Shown: positions 18,201 to 26,114 of the stretch, piece by piece
How positions within the stretch are numbered: position 1 is the stretch's first letter
How the letters are laid out: each line of letters begins with the position of its first letter
NCBI RefSeq assembly: GCF_031764535.1
Contig: NZ_CP134499.1
Coordinates: forward strand, 744,001 to 808,000
DNA: 64,000 bases
Direction: 5' to 3'
Origin: Pseudomonas sp. SG20056
GTDB lineage: Bacteria; Pseudomonadota; Gammaproteobacteria; Pseudomonadales; Pseudomonadaceae
Translations under genes and position numbers: made by a program
The notes under the pieces: model-generated
The model's database searches: none
Told to the model about the DNA's origin: nothing
The model's input: the letters and a program-made list of their open reading frames with translations, nothing else

Positions 18201-19649
18201 TTACTTGAGTGCGGCCTCGGCTTTACCGATGGCAACGAATTCTTCTTCCGGCGTACCGGCCACCAGGTGATGGCGACTGTACAGGGCGAAGTAAGCGATC
18301 AGCACGGCGTAGATAATCGCGGCACCAATCACCACCCGTGGGTCGACCAGGAAACCGGCCACCACGGCCACGCAGGCCAGCACCAGGGCGATGCCCGAGG
18401 TAACGATGCCGCCTGGGGTGCGATACGGGCGATGCATTTCCGGACGACGCACGCGCAGGGTGATATGTGCGGCCATCATCAGCACGTAGGAGATGGTGGC
18501 GCCAAACACCGCCACCAGAATCAGCAGGTCACCCTGGCCAGTCAGCGACAGGGCAAAGCCGATCAGGCCGGGCACGATCAGCGCCAGCACCGGCGCCTTG
18601 TTCTTGTTGGTCAGCGACAGCGAACGCGGCAGGTAGCCGGCGCGCGACAGGGCGAAGATCTGCCGGGAGTAGGCGTAGATGATCGAGAAGAAGCTGGCAA
18701 TCAAACCGGCCAGGCCGATCAGGTTGACGAAGCTGCTCATCCAGGTGGATTCGCCGTAGGCAATGGTCAGGGCTTCCACCAGCGGGTTGCCGGAGGCCAA
18801 CAGCGCCTTGGCGCCGGCGCCGCCTGGGCCAATCAGCAGAATCAGCAGAGCAAAGGCCAGCAGCACCAGCATGGCGCCGATCAGCCCGCGTGGCATATCG
18901 CGCTGCGGGTTGCGGGTTTCTTCAGCGGCCAGCGGCACGCCTTCGACCGCGAGGAAGAACCAGATCGCATAGGGGATCGCCGCCCACACGCCGACATAGC
19001 CGAATGGCAGGAAGCTGCTGGCGCCGGTGGCTTCGGTCACCGGAATATCGAGCAGGTTGGCCACCGAGAAGTGCGGCACCATCGCGACGATAAACACGCC
19101 GAGGGCAATCGCCGCCACGGCGGTGATGATAAACATCAGCTTCAGCGCTTCACCGACGCCGAAGATATGGATGCCGATAAACAGCACATAGAAGGCCAGG
19201 TAGATCGCCCAGCCGCCTATGCCGAACAGCGACTCGCAGTAGGCACCGATAAACACCGCAATCGCCGCTGGGGCAATGGCGTATTCGATCAGGATTGCCG
19301 TACCGGTAAGAAAACCGCCCAAGGGCCCGAAGGCGCTGCGGGCAAAGCCATAGCCACCGCCAGCGGTGGGGATCATTGAGGACAGTTCAGCCAGGGAGAA
19401 GCACATGCACAGGTACATCAGCGCCATCAGCAGGGTGGCGAGAAACATACCGCCCCAACCGCCCTGGGCTAGACCGAAGTTCCAGCCGGCGTAATCGCCG
19501 GAAATCACGTAGGCCACGCCCAGGCCGACGAGCAATACCCAGCCTGCGGCGCCCTTCTTCAATTGCCTGCTTTGGAAGTAATCGGCATCGACCTGCTCTA
19601 AATCGGTGCCTTGCGGTAGACCTACCGCACTGATTTGTTCTGCTGCCAT
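18201..19649 (-). CDS. eat: Ethanolamine permease, APC family
   Basis: A 482-residue transporter with about twelve membrane segments of the amino acid-polyamine-organocation superfamily. The N-terminal half shows the APC helix-1 type region GLGVAYVISGDYAGWNFGLAQGGWGG and the glycine-rich IPTAGGGYGFARSAFGPLGGF. Its place between the ExaC and EutB genes points to ethanolamine uptake across the inner membrane. In P. aeruginosa the equivalent PA4023 is annotated as the ethanolamine permease (eutP/eat). AAGGAATTCCC before the ATG at 19649 is the ribosome-binding site. Confidence 0.93.
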   Translation of the reverse strand: MAAEQISAVGLPQGTDLEQVDADYFQSRQLKKGAAGWVLLVGLGVAYVISGDYAGWNFGLAQGGWGGMFLATLLMALMYLCMCFSLAELSSMIPTAGGGYGFARSAFGPLGGFLTGTAILIEYAIAPAAIAVFIGAYCESLFGIGGWAIYLAFYVLFIGIHIFGVGEALKLMFIITAVAAIALGVFIVAMVPHFSVANLLDIPVTEATGASSFLPFGYVGVWAAIPYAIWFFLAVEGVPLAAEETRNPQRDMPRGLIGAMLVLLAFALLILLIGPGGAGAKALLASGNPLVEALTIAYGESTWMSSFVNLIGLAGLIASFFSIIYAYSRQIFALSRAGYLPRSLSLTNKNKAPVLALIVPGLIGFALSLTGQGDLLILVAVFGATISYVLMMAAHITLRVRRPEMHRPYRTPGGIVTSGIALVLACVAVVAGFLVDPRVVIGAAIIYAVLIAYFALYSRHHLVAGTPEEEFVAIGKAEAALK

Positions 19650-19829
19650 GGGAATTCCTTATCAACAAGCTGGCCGCAGCGCTCGCCCGGTCAGGCTTGT
19701 AGGTATTTGAGGGAAAGTGTTACCCAGTGGATCAGCAACCGCTGTGCCAACTACGCCTCTGGTCTAGACCTGGGCGTGGGCTGGCAGGCCGATGTCGTTT
19801 CCGAGCATCGGCTGCGGTTGCGCAGGGGC

Positions 19830-21350
19830 TTAGAAAAAGCCGAGTGGGTTGATGTCGTAGCTCACCAACAGGTTCTTGGTCTGCTGATAGTGGTCGAGCA
19901 TCATCTTGTGGGTTTCACGGCCGACACCGGACTTCTTGTAGCCGCCGAAGGCGGCATGCGCCGGGTACAGGTGGTAGCAGTTGGTCCACACGCGCCCGGC
20001 CTTGATCGCCCGGCCCATGCGGTAGGCGCGGTTGATGTCGCGGGTCCACAGGCCGGCGCCGAGGCCGAACTCGGTGTCGTTGGCAATCGCCAGGGCTTCG
20101 GCTTCGTCCTTGAAGGTGGTGACGCTGACCACCGGGCCGAAGATTTCTTCCTGGAACACGCGCATCTTGTTGTGGCCCTTGAGCAGGGTCGGCTGGATGT
20201 AATAACCGCCGTCCAGGGTGCCGCTGAGGCGTTCCACTGCGCCGCCGGTGAGCAGTTCGGCGCCTTCCTGCTTGGCGATTTCCAGGTAGCTGAGGATTTT
20301 GTCGAACTGCTGCTCGGACGCCTGGGCGCCGACCATGGTGTCGGTGTCTAGCGGGTCGCCGCGTTTGATCTGCTCGACCTTCTTCATCACCTCTTTCATA
20401 AAGGCTGGGTAGATCGATTCCTGCACCAGGGCACGGGATGGGCAGGTGCACACCTCACCCTGGTTGAAGAAGGCCAGCACCAGGCCTTCGGCAGCTTTTT
20501 CGATAAAGCTCGGTTCGGCCTGCATGATGTCTTCGAAGAAGATATTCGGCGACTTGCCGCCCAGCTCCACGGTGCTCGGGATGATGTTTTCGGCGGCGCA
20601 TTTCATGATGTGCGCGCCAACCGGGGTCGAGCCGGTAAAGGCGATCTTAGCGATGCGTTTGCTGGTAGCCAGGGCTTCGCCGGCTTCCTTGCCGAAACCT
20701 TGCACCACGTTGAGCACGCCCGGCGGCAGCAGGTCGCCGATCAGCTCCATCAGCACGCTGATGCCCAGCGGCGTTTGCTCGGCCGGTTTCAACACCACGC
20801 AGTTGCCGGCGGCCAGGGCCGGGGCGAGTTTCCAGGCGGCCATCAGCAGTGGGAAGTTCCACGGGATGATCTGCCCGACCACGCCCAGCGGTTCATGGAT
20901 GTGATAGGCCACGGTGTTGCCGTCGATCTCGGCAGCCGAGCCTTCCTGGGCGCGCAGGCAACCGGCGAAGTAGCGGAAGTGGTCGGCGGCCAGGGGAATA
21001 TCGGCATTCAGGGTTTCGCGCACGGCCTTGCCGTTGTCCCAGGTTTCGGTGATGGCCAGCACTTCCAGGTTGGCCTCGATGCGGTCGGCGATCTTCAGCA
21101 GGGTCAGCGAGCGCTCCTGCACCGAAGTGCTGCCCCAGGCATCGGCGGCGGCGTGGGCTGCGTCGAGGGCCTTGTCGATATCCTCGGCAGTGGAGCGCGG
21201 GAACTCGGCAATCGGCAGGCCGTTCACCGGCGAGGTATTGGTGAAGTACTGGCCTTTGACCGGCGCGACAAACTCGCCGCCGATGTAGTTGCCGTAACGG
21301 GATTTAAAGGAAACGAGGGCACCTTCGGTACCTGGATGGGCGTAACGCAT
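19830..21350 (-). CDS. exaC: NAD-dependent acetaldehyde dehydrogenase
   Basis: A 506-residue aldehyde dehydrogenase. The start at 21350 ([10 protein letters not shown]) follows AGGAGATATTTAGC and matches the length of P. aeruginosa ExaC. The catalytic cysteine lies in [13 protein letters not shown] and the general-base glutamate in [10 protein letters not shown]. It oxidises acetaldehyde to acetate in the cytoplasm. In this position it handles the acetaldehyde released by EutBC. It is the first gene of the ethanolamine operon, behind a sigma-54-type promoter with two upstream dyads. Confidence 0.93.
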   Translation of the reverse strand: MRYAHPGTEGALVSFKSRYGNYIGGEFVAPVKGQYFTNTSPVNGLPIAEFPRSTAEDIDKALDAAHAAADAWGSTSVQERSLTLLKIADRIEANLEVLAITETWDNGKAVRETLNADIPLAADHFRYFAGCLRAQEGSAAEIDGNTVAYHIHEPLGVVGQIIPWNFPLLMAAWKLAPALAAGNCVVLKPAEQTPLGISVLMELIGDLLPPGVLNVVQGFGKEAGEALATSKRIAKIAFTGSTPVGAHIMKCAAENIIPSTVELGGKSPNIFFEDIMQAEPSFIEKAAEGLVLAFFNQGEVCTCPSRALVQESIYPAFMKEVMKKVEQIKRGDPLDTDTMVGAQASEQQFDKILSYLEIAKQEGAELLTGGAVERLSGTLDGGYYIQPTLLKGHNKMRVFQEEIFGPVVSVTTFKDEAEALAIANDTEFGLGAGLWTRDINRAYRMGRAIKAGRVWTNCYHLYPAHAAFGGYKKSGVGRETHKMMLDHYQQTKNLLVSYDINPLGFF

Positions 21351-21426
21351 GCTAAATATCTCCTGGTTCTTATGCTTGTTCTGGTGATGCAGCGAGAGGC
21401 GCGCAGTGGCGCTTGAACAGACACAG

Positions 21427-21442
21427 AGCAAGGGCTGGGCCA
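21427..21442 (-). promoter_or_regulatory. Sigma-54 (-24/-12) promoter of exaC operon
   Basis: The minus strand reads TGGCCCAGCCCTTGCT. The GG and GC doublets have the invariant 12-base offset of RpoN promoters (consensus TGGCACG-N4-TTGCW). It lies 77 bases before the exaC ATG. The presence of an RpoN-dependent activator gene (eatR) next door supports it. Confidence 0.75.
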
Positions 21443-21507
21443 GGCATGCGATATGCCGGTTCTAGAGCGGTTGCGTGACATTCGCTGGGAGCTTGCGCTG
21501 CGCGAGT

Positions 21508-21525
21508 TGTATCAGCCCTGATACA
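21508..21525. promoter_or_regulatory. Activator dyad 1 (likely EatR site)
   Basis: TGTATCAG-CC-CTGATACA has perfect 8-bp arms around a 2-base centre. It is centred about 80 bases upstream of the -24/-12 element, a normal distance for an enhancer-binding protein. I infer that EatR binds here; no published EatR site is known to me. Confidence 0.6.
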
Positions 21526-21540
21526 GCCCGCGTGACACTC

Positions 21541-21558
21541 TGTACCAGGGGCGATACA
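21541..21558. promoter_or_regulatory. Activator dyad 2, weaker copy
   Basis: TGTACCAG-GG-GCGATACA keeps the outer TGTA/TACA of dyad 1 and 5 of 8 paired positions. Its centre is 33 bases from that of dyad 1, about three helical turns, so both would face the same side of the DNA. Paired sites on one face are typical for AcoR/NtrC-type activators. Confidence 0.5.
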
Positions 21559-21634
21559 GCGCGGTGACTCGCCGGTCAGCGTGTCTTGCAATAGCCGGAA
21601 AGCTGGTGGATGCTCGGCCATCACGTGCAACTCC

Positions 21635-21778
21635 TAGCAGGCCGTTGAAAACGTAGGCGAGGCCGGCAAGACAAGGCAAAAACAGGCGAGGAAGCGGAGT
21701 TTACTGGTGTAAATGAGCATTCCGAGCCTGTTTTTAACGAAGTATTGCCAACGCAGGTAGTTTCTCAACGGCCTGCTA
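21635..21778. repeat. MITE-like palindromic repeat, copy 1
   Basis: A 144-base element that begins TAGCAGGCCGTTGA and ends with its exact reverse complement. The interior has the core GAGGAAGCGGAGTTTAC and ATGAGCATTCCGA, flanked by AAACAGGC and GCCTGTTT that pair with each other, so the whole element can fold into one long hairpin. Related copies lie at 37668-37810 and 62628-62771. It ends 18 bases before the eatR ATG. Similar intergenic repeats are, as I recall, common in Pseudomonas genomes; I cannot name the family with certainty. Confidence 0.8.
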
Positions 21779-21796
21779 CTGCGGAGAACAATAACA

Positions 21797-23701
21797 ATGC
21801 ATAACCATGCAAGCCGCCACGCCCAGCAGGTGCTGACCGTGGCCCAAGGGCGCGGCCAACTCGCCGGCCCGGCTGCCGATTCCTCGGTGGCGCGCTCCTG
21901 GCTGCGCTGCCTGCAGCAGCATCACCTCGACCCGGCGCAGAGCATGCCGCCGGCAGTGATTGAGCACGCGCACATGCTGGAACGGCGCGAGCAGTTGCAG
22001 CAGGTGCTGGAGATTTCCAGTAACGAGATGAACAGCCTGCACCGCCAGCTTGCCGGTTCCGGCCATGCCGTGCTGCTCACCGATGCGCGCGGGGTGATCC
22101 TTAACTGCGTCACCGAACAGGCGGAAAAACGTACATTCGAGCAAGCGGGCCTATGGCTTGGTGCCGACTGGAGCGAAGCCTGCGAAGGCACCAACGGCAT
22201 CGGCACCTGCCTGGTCGAGCGCCAGCCGCTGACCATCCACCAGAACGAACATTTCCGCAGCCGGCATACCGGGCTGACCTGCTCTGCCAGCCCGGTGTTC
22301 GACCCGCATGGCGAGTTGCTGGCGGTGCTGGATGTGTCCTCGGCGCGGTACGACGTGTCGCGGCAGAGCCAGTTCCACACCATGGCCCTGGTCAACCTGT
22401 CGGCCAAGGCCATCGAAGGCTGCCATTTCCTGCGCAGCTATGAGGGCGAGTGGCTGCTGCGCTTTCACGCCCAGGCCGAATATATCGGCCAGTTCAGCGA
22501 GGGCCTGCTGGCTTTCGACGGCGATGGACGCGTGAGTGCGGTCAATCAGAGCGCGATCAACCTGCTCGGCCTGTCGCGCCGGCAACTGCTCGGGCGCACC
22601 TTGGTCGAGGTGTTTGACTGCCGCCTGGATGACCTGCTCGGCCGCGCCTCGGCGCAGCCCAGTGCCAGTTGGCCGCTGTATACCCAGCGCGGCCAGCTGC
22701 TGTTTGCCATGTTGCGTGGCCAGCCCCGGCGCAGTGCCCAAGCGCTGGCTTTGGCGAGCGTGGCTACGCCAGGGCTGTGCCTGGCTGACCCAGATTTGCA
22801 GAGTGATTTCCGCCGTGCCCTGCGGGTATACGAGCGCGATGTGCCGCTGCTGATTGGCGGCGAAACCGGCACCGGAAAGGAAGCCTTTGCCAAGGCCCTG
22901 CATCAGGTCAGCTCGCGTGGCGGTAAGCCATTTGTCGCACTGAACTGCGCGGCGATTCCTGAAAGCCTGATCGAGAGCGAACTGTTCGGTTATCGCGGCG
23001 GCAGCTTTACCGGTGCGCGCAAGGAAGGCATGCGCGGCAAGCTGCAGCAGGCCGATGGCGGCACGCTGTTCCTCGATGAGATCGGCGATATGCCGCTGGC
23101 GCTGCAAACCCGTTTGCTGCGCGTGCTGGAAGAGCGCCGGGTCGAGCCGATTGGTGGTGAATCGCAGGCCATCGATGTGCGAGTGATCAGCGCCAGCCAT
23201 CGCGACCTAACCCAGCGAGTAGCCAGCGGCGAGTTTCGCCAGGACCTGTTCTATCGCCTTAATGGCTTGGTGATCGAGCTGCCGCCGCTGCGTGAGCGCA
23301 GCGACAAGCTGGCATTGTTGGATTTTCTGCTGGCCGAAGAGGCGCGTGGGCAATCTGCGCGGCTTGATGATGTGGCCCGCGAGGCGCTGCTGGCTTACCC
23401 CTGGCCTGGCAATGTGCGCCAGCTGCGCAATGTGCTGCGCACCCTCTGCGCCCTGTGCGAAAACGGCGTGATCAGCCACGCCGAACTGCCCGCCGAGATT
23501 CGCCATGCCCGTCCTGCGCAGGCGCTGTTGCCGGTGGCCAAACCCGACCAGTTGGCTGATGCCGAACGCGCCGCGCTGCTTGCGGTCCTAGAGGCGCAGC
23601 ACTGGCAGATGAGCCGCAGCGCCGAGCAGCTGGGCATCAGTCGCAACACCCTGTACCGCAAGTTGCGTAAACACGGGATCAATTTGCGCTCAACGCTTTG
23701 A
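21797..23701 (+). CDS. eatR: EatR, sigma-54-dependent activator of ethanolamine catabolism
   Basis: A 634-residue AcoR-type enhancer-binding protein. An N-terminal GAF-like domain (about 55-210) is followed by a PAS-like region (about 225-300) and an AAA+ domain with Walker A GETGTGKE at 355-362. A Fis-type helix-turn-helix closes the protein (SRSAEQLGISRNTLYRKLRKHG). The sigma-54 contact loop reads GSFTGA at 402-407 instead of GAFTGA. It lies divergent from exaC-eat-eutB-eutC and matches P. aeruginosa PA4021 in place and domains, so ethanolamine or a metabolite probably signals through the GAF domain. GGAG precedes the ATG by a normal distance. Confidence 0.9.
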   Translation: MHNHASRHAQQVLTVAQGRGQLAGPAADSSVARSWLRCLQQHHLDPAQSMPPAVIEHAHMLERREQLQQVLEISSNEMNSLHRQLAGSGHAVLLTDARGVILNCVTEQAEKRTFEQAGLWLGADWSEACEGTNGIGTCLVERQPLTIHQNEHFRSRHTGLTCSASPVFDPHGELLAVLDVSSARYDVSRQSQFHTMALVNLSAKAIEGCHFLRSYEGEWLLRFHAQAEYIGQFSEGLLAFDGDGRVSAVNQSAINLLGLSRRQLLGRTLVEVFDCRLDDLLGRASAQPSASWPLYTQRGQLLFAMLRGQPRRSAQALALASVATPGLCLADPDLQSDFRRALRVYERDVPLLIGGETGTGKEAFAKALHQVSSRGGKPFVALNCAAIPESLIESELFGYRGGSFTGARKEGMRGKLQQADGGTLFLDEIGDMPLALQTRLLRVLEERRVEPIGGESQAIDVRVISASHRDLTQRVASGEFRQDLFYRLNGLVIELPPLRERSDKLALLDFLLAEEARGQSARLDDVAREALLAYPWPGNVRQLRNVLRTLCALCENGVISHAELPAEIRHARPAQALLPVAKPDQLADAERAALLAVLEAQHWQMSRSAEQLGISRNTLYRKLRKHGINLRSTL

Positions 23702-23720
23702 GCTGCGCCTGTTGAACCAC

Positions 23721-23753
23721 GCCCCGCAGCGCGCCGCCAGGCCTCTGCGGGGC
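23721..23753 (+). terminator. GC-rich hairpin after eatR
   Basis: GCCCCGCAG (23721-23729) pairs perfectly with CTGCGGGGC (23745-23753), 19 bases past the eatR stop. It is followed by GC-rich sequence, not T, so it is at best a weak intrinsic terminator. Confidence 0.35.
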
Positions 23754-23830
23754 GGCGGCGCTGTGCTAATCTGCGGCCAGTTTTTATCCCGCCTTATTCA
23801 CCGGCTCTGACGACGCCTGCAAGGTAAATC

Positions 23831-25183
23831 ATGCATATCCATATTCTCGGCATCTGCGGCACTTTTATGGGCTCGCTGGCCGTGCTGGCCAAGGAACTCG
23901 GCCATCGCGTGACTGGCTCCGACGCCAATGTCTACCCGCCTATGAGCACCCAGTTGGAGGCTCAGGGCATCGAACTGACCCAGGGCTATGACGCCGCCCA
24001 ACTCGACCCCGCGCCGGACTTGGTGGTGGTCGGCAACGCTCTGTCGCGCGGCAACCCGGCCGTGGAATATGTGCTGAACAAAGGCCTGCCCTACGTGAGC
24101 GGCCCGCAGTGGCTGGCCGACCATGTGCTGCAGGGCCGTTGGGTGATGGCGGTGGCCGGCACCCATGGTAAAACCAGCAGTTCGAGCATGCTGGCCTGGG
24201 TGCTGGAGCATGCCGGCATGAGCCCAGGCTTTCTGATTGGCGGCGTGCCACAGAACTTCGGTATTTCCGCGCGTCTGGGTGGCACGCCGTTCTTTGTGGT
24301 CGAGGCCGACGAATACGACAGCGCCTTCTTCGACAAGCGCAGCAAGTTCGTCCACTACCGTCCGCGCACCGCGATTCTGAATAATCTTGAGTTCGATCAC
24401 GCGGATATCTTCCCGGATCTGGCGGCCATCGAGCGGCAATTCCACCATCTGGTGCGTACCATTCCGGGCGACGGCTTGATCATTCATCCGACCACCGAAC
24501 CTGCGCTTAAGCGGGTAATCGAGATGGGTTGCTGGACTCCGGTGCAAACCACAGGTGAAGGCGGTCAGTGGCAGGCGCGCCTGCTTAGCGCCGACGGCTC
24601 GCGCTTCGAGGTGAGTTTCGAGGGCAAGGTTGCCGGCACAGTGGACTGGCAACTGACCGGCCAACACAACGTCGCCAATGCCCTGGCGGTATTGGCGGCG
24701 GCGCGGCATGTCGGCGTGGTGCCGGAGCTGGGCATCGCCGCGCTGTGCGGCTTTATCAACGCCAAGCGGCGCATGGAGAAGGTCGCCGAAGTGAAGGGCG
24801 TGACCATCTTCGACGACTTCGCCCATCACCCGACGGCGATTGCCACTACCCTCGATGGCCTGCGTAAACGCATCGGTGACGCCAAATTGATCGCCATTGT
24901 CGAGCCGCGTTCCAACTCGATGAAGCTCGGCGCGCACCGTGATGGCCTGCCGGAATCCGTGGTGCAGGCGGATTCGGTGTACTGGTACGCGCCGCCGAAT
25001 CTCGGCTGGGATCTGGCCGGCACCGTGGCTACGTCGACCGTGCCGACTCAGGTCTGCGATTCCTTGGAAGCGATCATTGCAGGGGTCAAGGCAGAAGCGG
25101 CACCGGGCACCCAGGTCGTGGTGATGAGCAACGGCGGCTTTGGCGGCTTGCATGGCAAGCTGGCTGCGGCCCTGGAGGCGTAA
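23831..25183 (+). CDS. mpl: UDP-N-acetylmuramate:L-alanyl-gamma-D-glutamyl-meso-DAP ligase
   Basis: A 450-residue Mur-ligase relative. The N-terminal HILGICGTFMGSLAVLAKELGH replaces the usual MurC nucleotide-binding start and is typical of Mpl. The ATP loop is VAGTHGKTSSSSML at about 110-123, and the central EADEYDSAFFDKRSKF and C-terminal FDDFAHHPTAI are the other ligase motifs. Mpl joins the recycled tripeptide L-Ala-gamma-D-Glu-meso-DAP to UDP-MurNAc in the cytoplasm, so that cell-wall turnover products are reused. The gene is followed without a gap by ubiX. Confidence 0.96.
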   Translation: MHIHILGICGTFMGSLAVLAKELGHRVTGSDANVYPPMSTQLEAQGIELTQGYDAAQLDPAPDLVVVGNALSRGNPAVEYVLNKGLPYVSGPQWLADHVLQGRWVMAVAGTHGKTSSSSMLAWVLEHAGMSPGFLIGGVPQNFGISARLGGTPFFVVEADEYDSAFFDKRSKFVHYRPRTAILNNLEFDHADIFPDLAAIERQFHHLVRTIPGDGLIIHPTTEPALKRVIEMGCWTPVQTTGEGGQWQARLLSADGSRFEVSFEGKVAGTVDWQLTGQHNVANALAVLAAARHVGVVPELGIAALCGFINAKRRMEKVAEVKGVTIFDDFAHHPTAIATTLDGLRKRIGDAKLIAIVEPRSNSMKLGAHRDGLPESVVQADSVYWYAPPNLGWDLAGTVATSTVPTQVCDSLEAIIAGVKAEAAPGTQVVVMSNGGFGGLHGKLAAALEA

Positions 25184-25816
25184 ATGTCTGGACCCGAGAG
25201 AATCACCCTGGCCATGACCGGCGCCTCCGGCGCTCAGTACGGCCTGCGCCTGCTCGACTGCCTGGTGCAGGAAGACCGTGAGGTGCACTTTCTGATTTCC
25301 AAGGCCGCGCAACTGGTGATGGCCACCGAAACCGATGTCAGCCTGCCGAGCAAGCCGCAAGCCATGCAGGCATTTCTGAGCGAGTACACCGGCGCCGCGC
25401 CGGGGCAGATTCGCGTGTACGGCAAGGAAGACTGGATGGCCCCGGTGGCCTCCGGTTCCGGCGCACCCTCAGCGATGGTGGTGGTGCCCTGCAGTACTGG
25501 CACGTTATCGGCCATCGCCACTGGGGCCTGCAATAACCTGATCGAGCGCGCCGCCGATGTCGCCCTCAAGGAGCGTCGCCAGCTGATTCTGGTGCCGCGC
25601 GAGGCACCGTTCTCCAGCATCCATCTGGAAAATATGCTCAAGCTGTCGAACATGGGCGCAACCATCCTGCCGGCCGCTCCAGGCTTTTATCACCAGCCGC
25701 AAACCATCGATGACCTGATCGATTTCGTCGTGGCGCGCATCCTCAACTGCCTGGGTGTGCCCCAGGACATGCTGCCGCGCTGGGGTGAGCACCATCAGAT
25801 CACCCCGGATGAATAA
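25184..25816 (+). CDS. ubiX: Flavin prenyltransferase UbiX
   Basis: A 210-residue UbiX/Pad1 protein. The N-terminal FMN-binding loop [14 protein letters not shown], the [21 protein letters not shown] segment and the signature [20 protein letters not shown] are intact. It attaches a dimethylallyl group to FMN to make prenylated FMN, the cofactor of UbiD decarboxylases used in ubiquinone synthesis. The ATG directly abuts the mpl stop, so the two are co-transcribed and probably translationally coupled. Confidence 0.94.
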   Translation: MSGPERITLAMTGASGAQYGLRLLDCLVQEDREVHFLISKAAQLVMATETDVSLPSKPQAMQAFLSEYTGAAPGQIRVYGKEDWMAPVASGSGAPSAMVVVPCSTGTLSAIATGACNNLIERAADVALKERRQLILVPREAPFSSIHLENMLKLSNMGATILPAAPGFYHQPQTIDDLIDFVVARILNCLGVPQDMLPRWGEHHQITPDE

Positions 25817-26108
25817 GCTTCTGGCCCGCGCGCTTGTCTGCCTGCTGCTGAGCCTTACCCTCAGCGGCTGCGCCACGGTGCGCACCCTGGATGCCGCCAA
25901 GCCAGATGCTCCGGTGGTGTATGCAGGTACGCGGCTGAACCTGTATGCGCTGCAAGGCGGTTGCTGCGCCACTGACCGTTTCGGCGCCGAGGCCCCGGCT
26001 TATCCAGCCGCCGACCTGCCGGTTAGCGCGTTGTTGGATACCCTATTGTTGCCGCTGTCTCTGGCCACCGCCATCGGCCTTAACCTGGGCATCAGCGGCG
26101 GGTTGTGA
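25809..26108 (+). CDS. YceK/YidQ-type small lipoprotein
   Basis: A 99-residue protein whose ATG overlaps the last codons of ubiX by 8 bases. A lipoprotein signal peptide ends in the lipobox LSGC, which places the lipidated Cys at residue 19. The mature part resembles the DUF1375 (YceK/YidQ) family: [15 protein letters not shown], a pair of cysteines, then [23 protein letters not shown]. Function is unknown in all members. The residue after Cys is Ala, so it should be sorted to the outer membrane. Confidence 0.8.
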   Translation: MNKLLARALVCLLLSLTLSGCATVRTLDAAKPDAPVVYAGTRLNLYALQGGCCATDRFGAEAPAYPAADLPVSALLDTLLLPLSLATAIGLNLGISGGL

Positions 26109-26114
26109 CGGGGC

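Larger units (their letters stand above)
21351..21796. other. 446-base exaC/eatR intergenic control region
   Basis: No gene is supported in this gap. It holds, from left to right, the exaC leader, a -24/-12 element, two dyads that look like activator sites, and a complete copy of the 144-bp palindromic repeat directly before the eatR ribosome-binding site (GGAG at about 21783). No clear sigma-70 promoter for eatR was found outside the repeat. Confidence 0.6.

Noticed and set aside
16904..18208. Long plus-strand open frame (434 codons) opposite eutB
   Set aside because: It is antisense to a well-identified gene and its translation is a low-complexity Gly/His/Asp/Val mix typical of GC-rich shadow frames. 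No family resemblance or ribosome-binding site.
21635..21778. Repeat copy 1 as a remnant of a full insertion sequence
   Set aside because: No transposase fragment is present in any of the three copies, and all are the same short length, so they are non-autonomous or structural repeats.
23798..25360. Long minus-strand open frame (520 codons) opposite mpl and ubiX
   Set aside because: It spans two real genes on the other strand and has shadow composition; no motifs.
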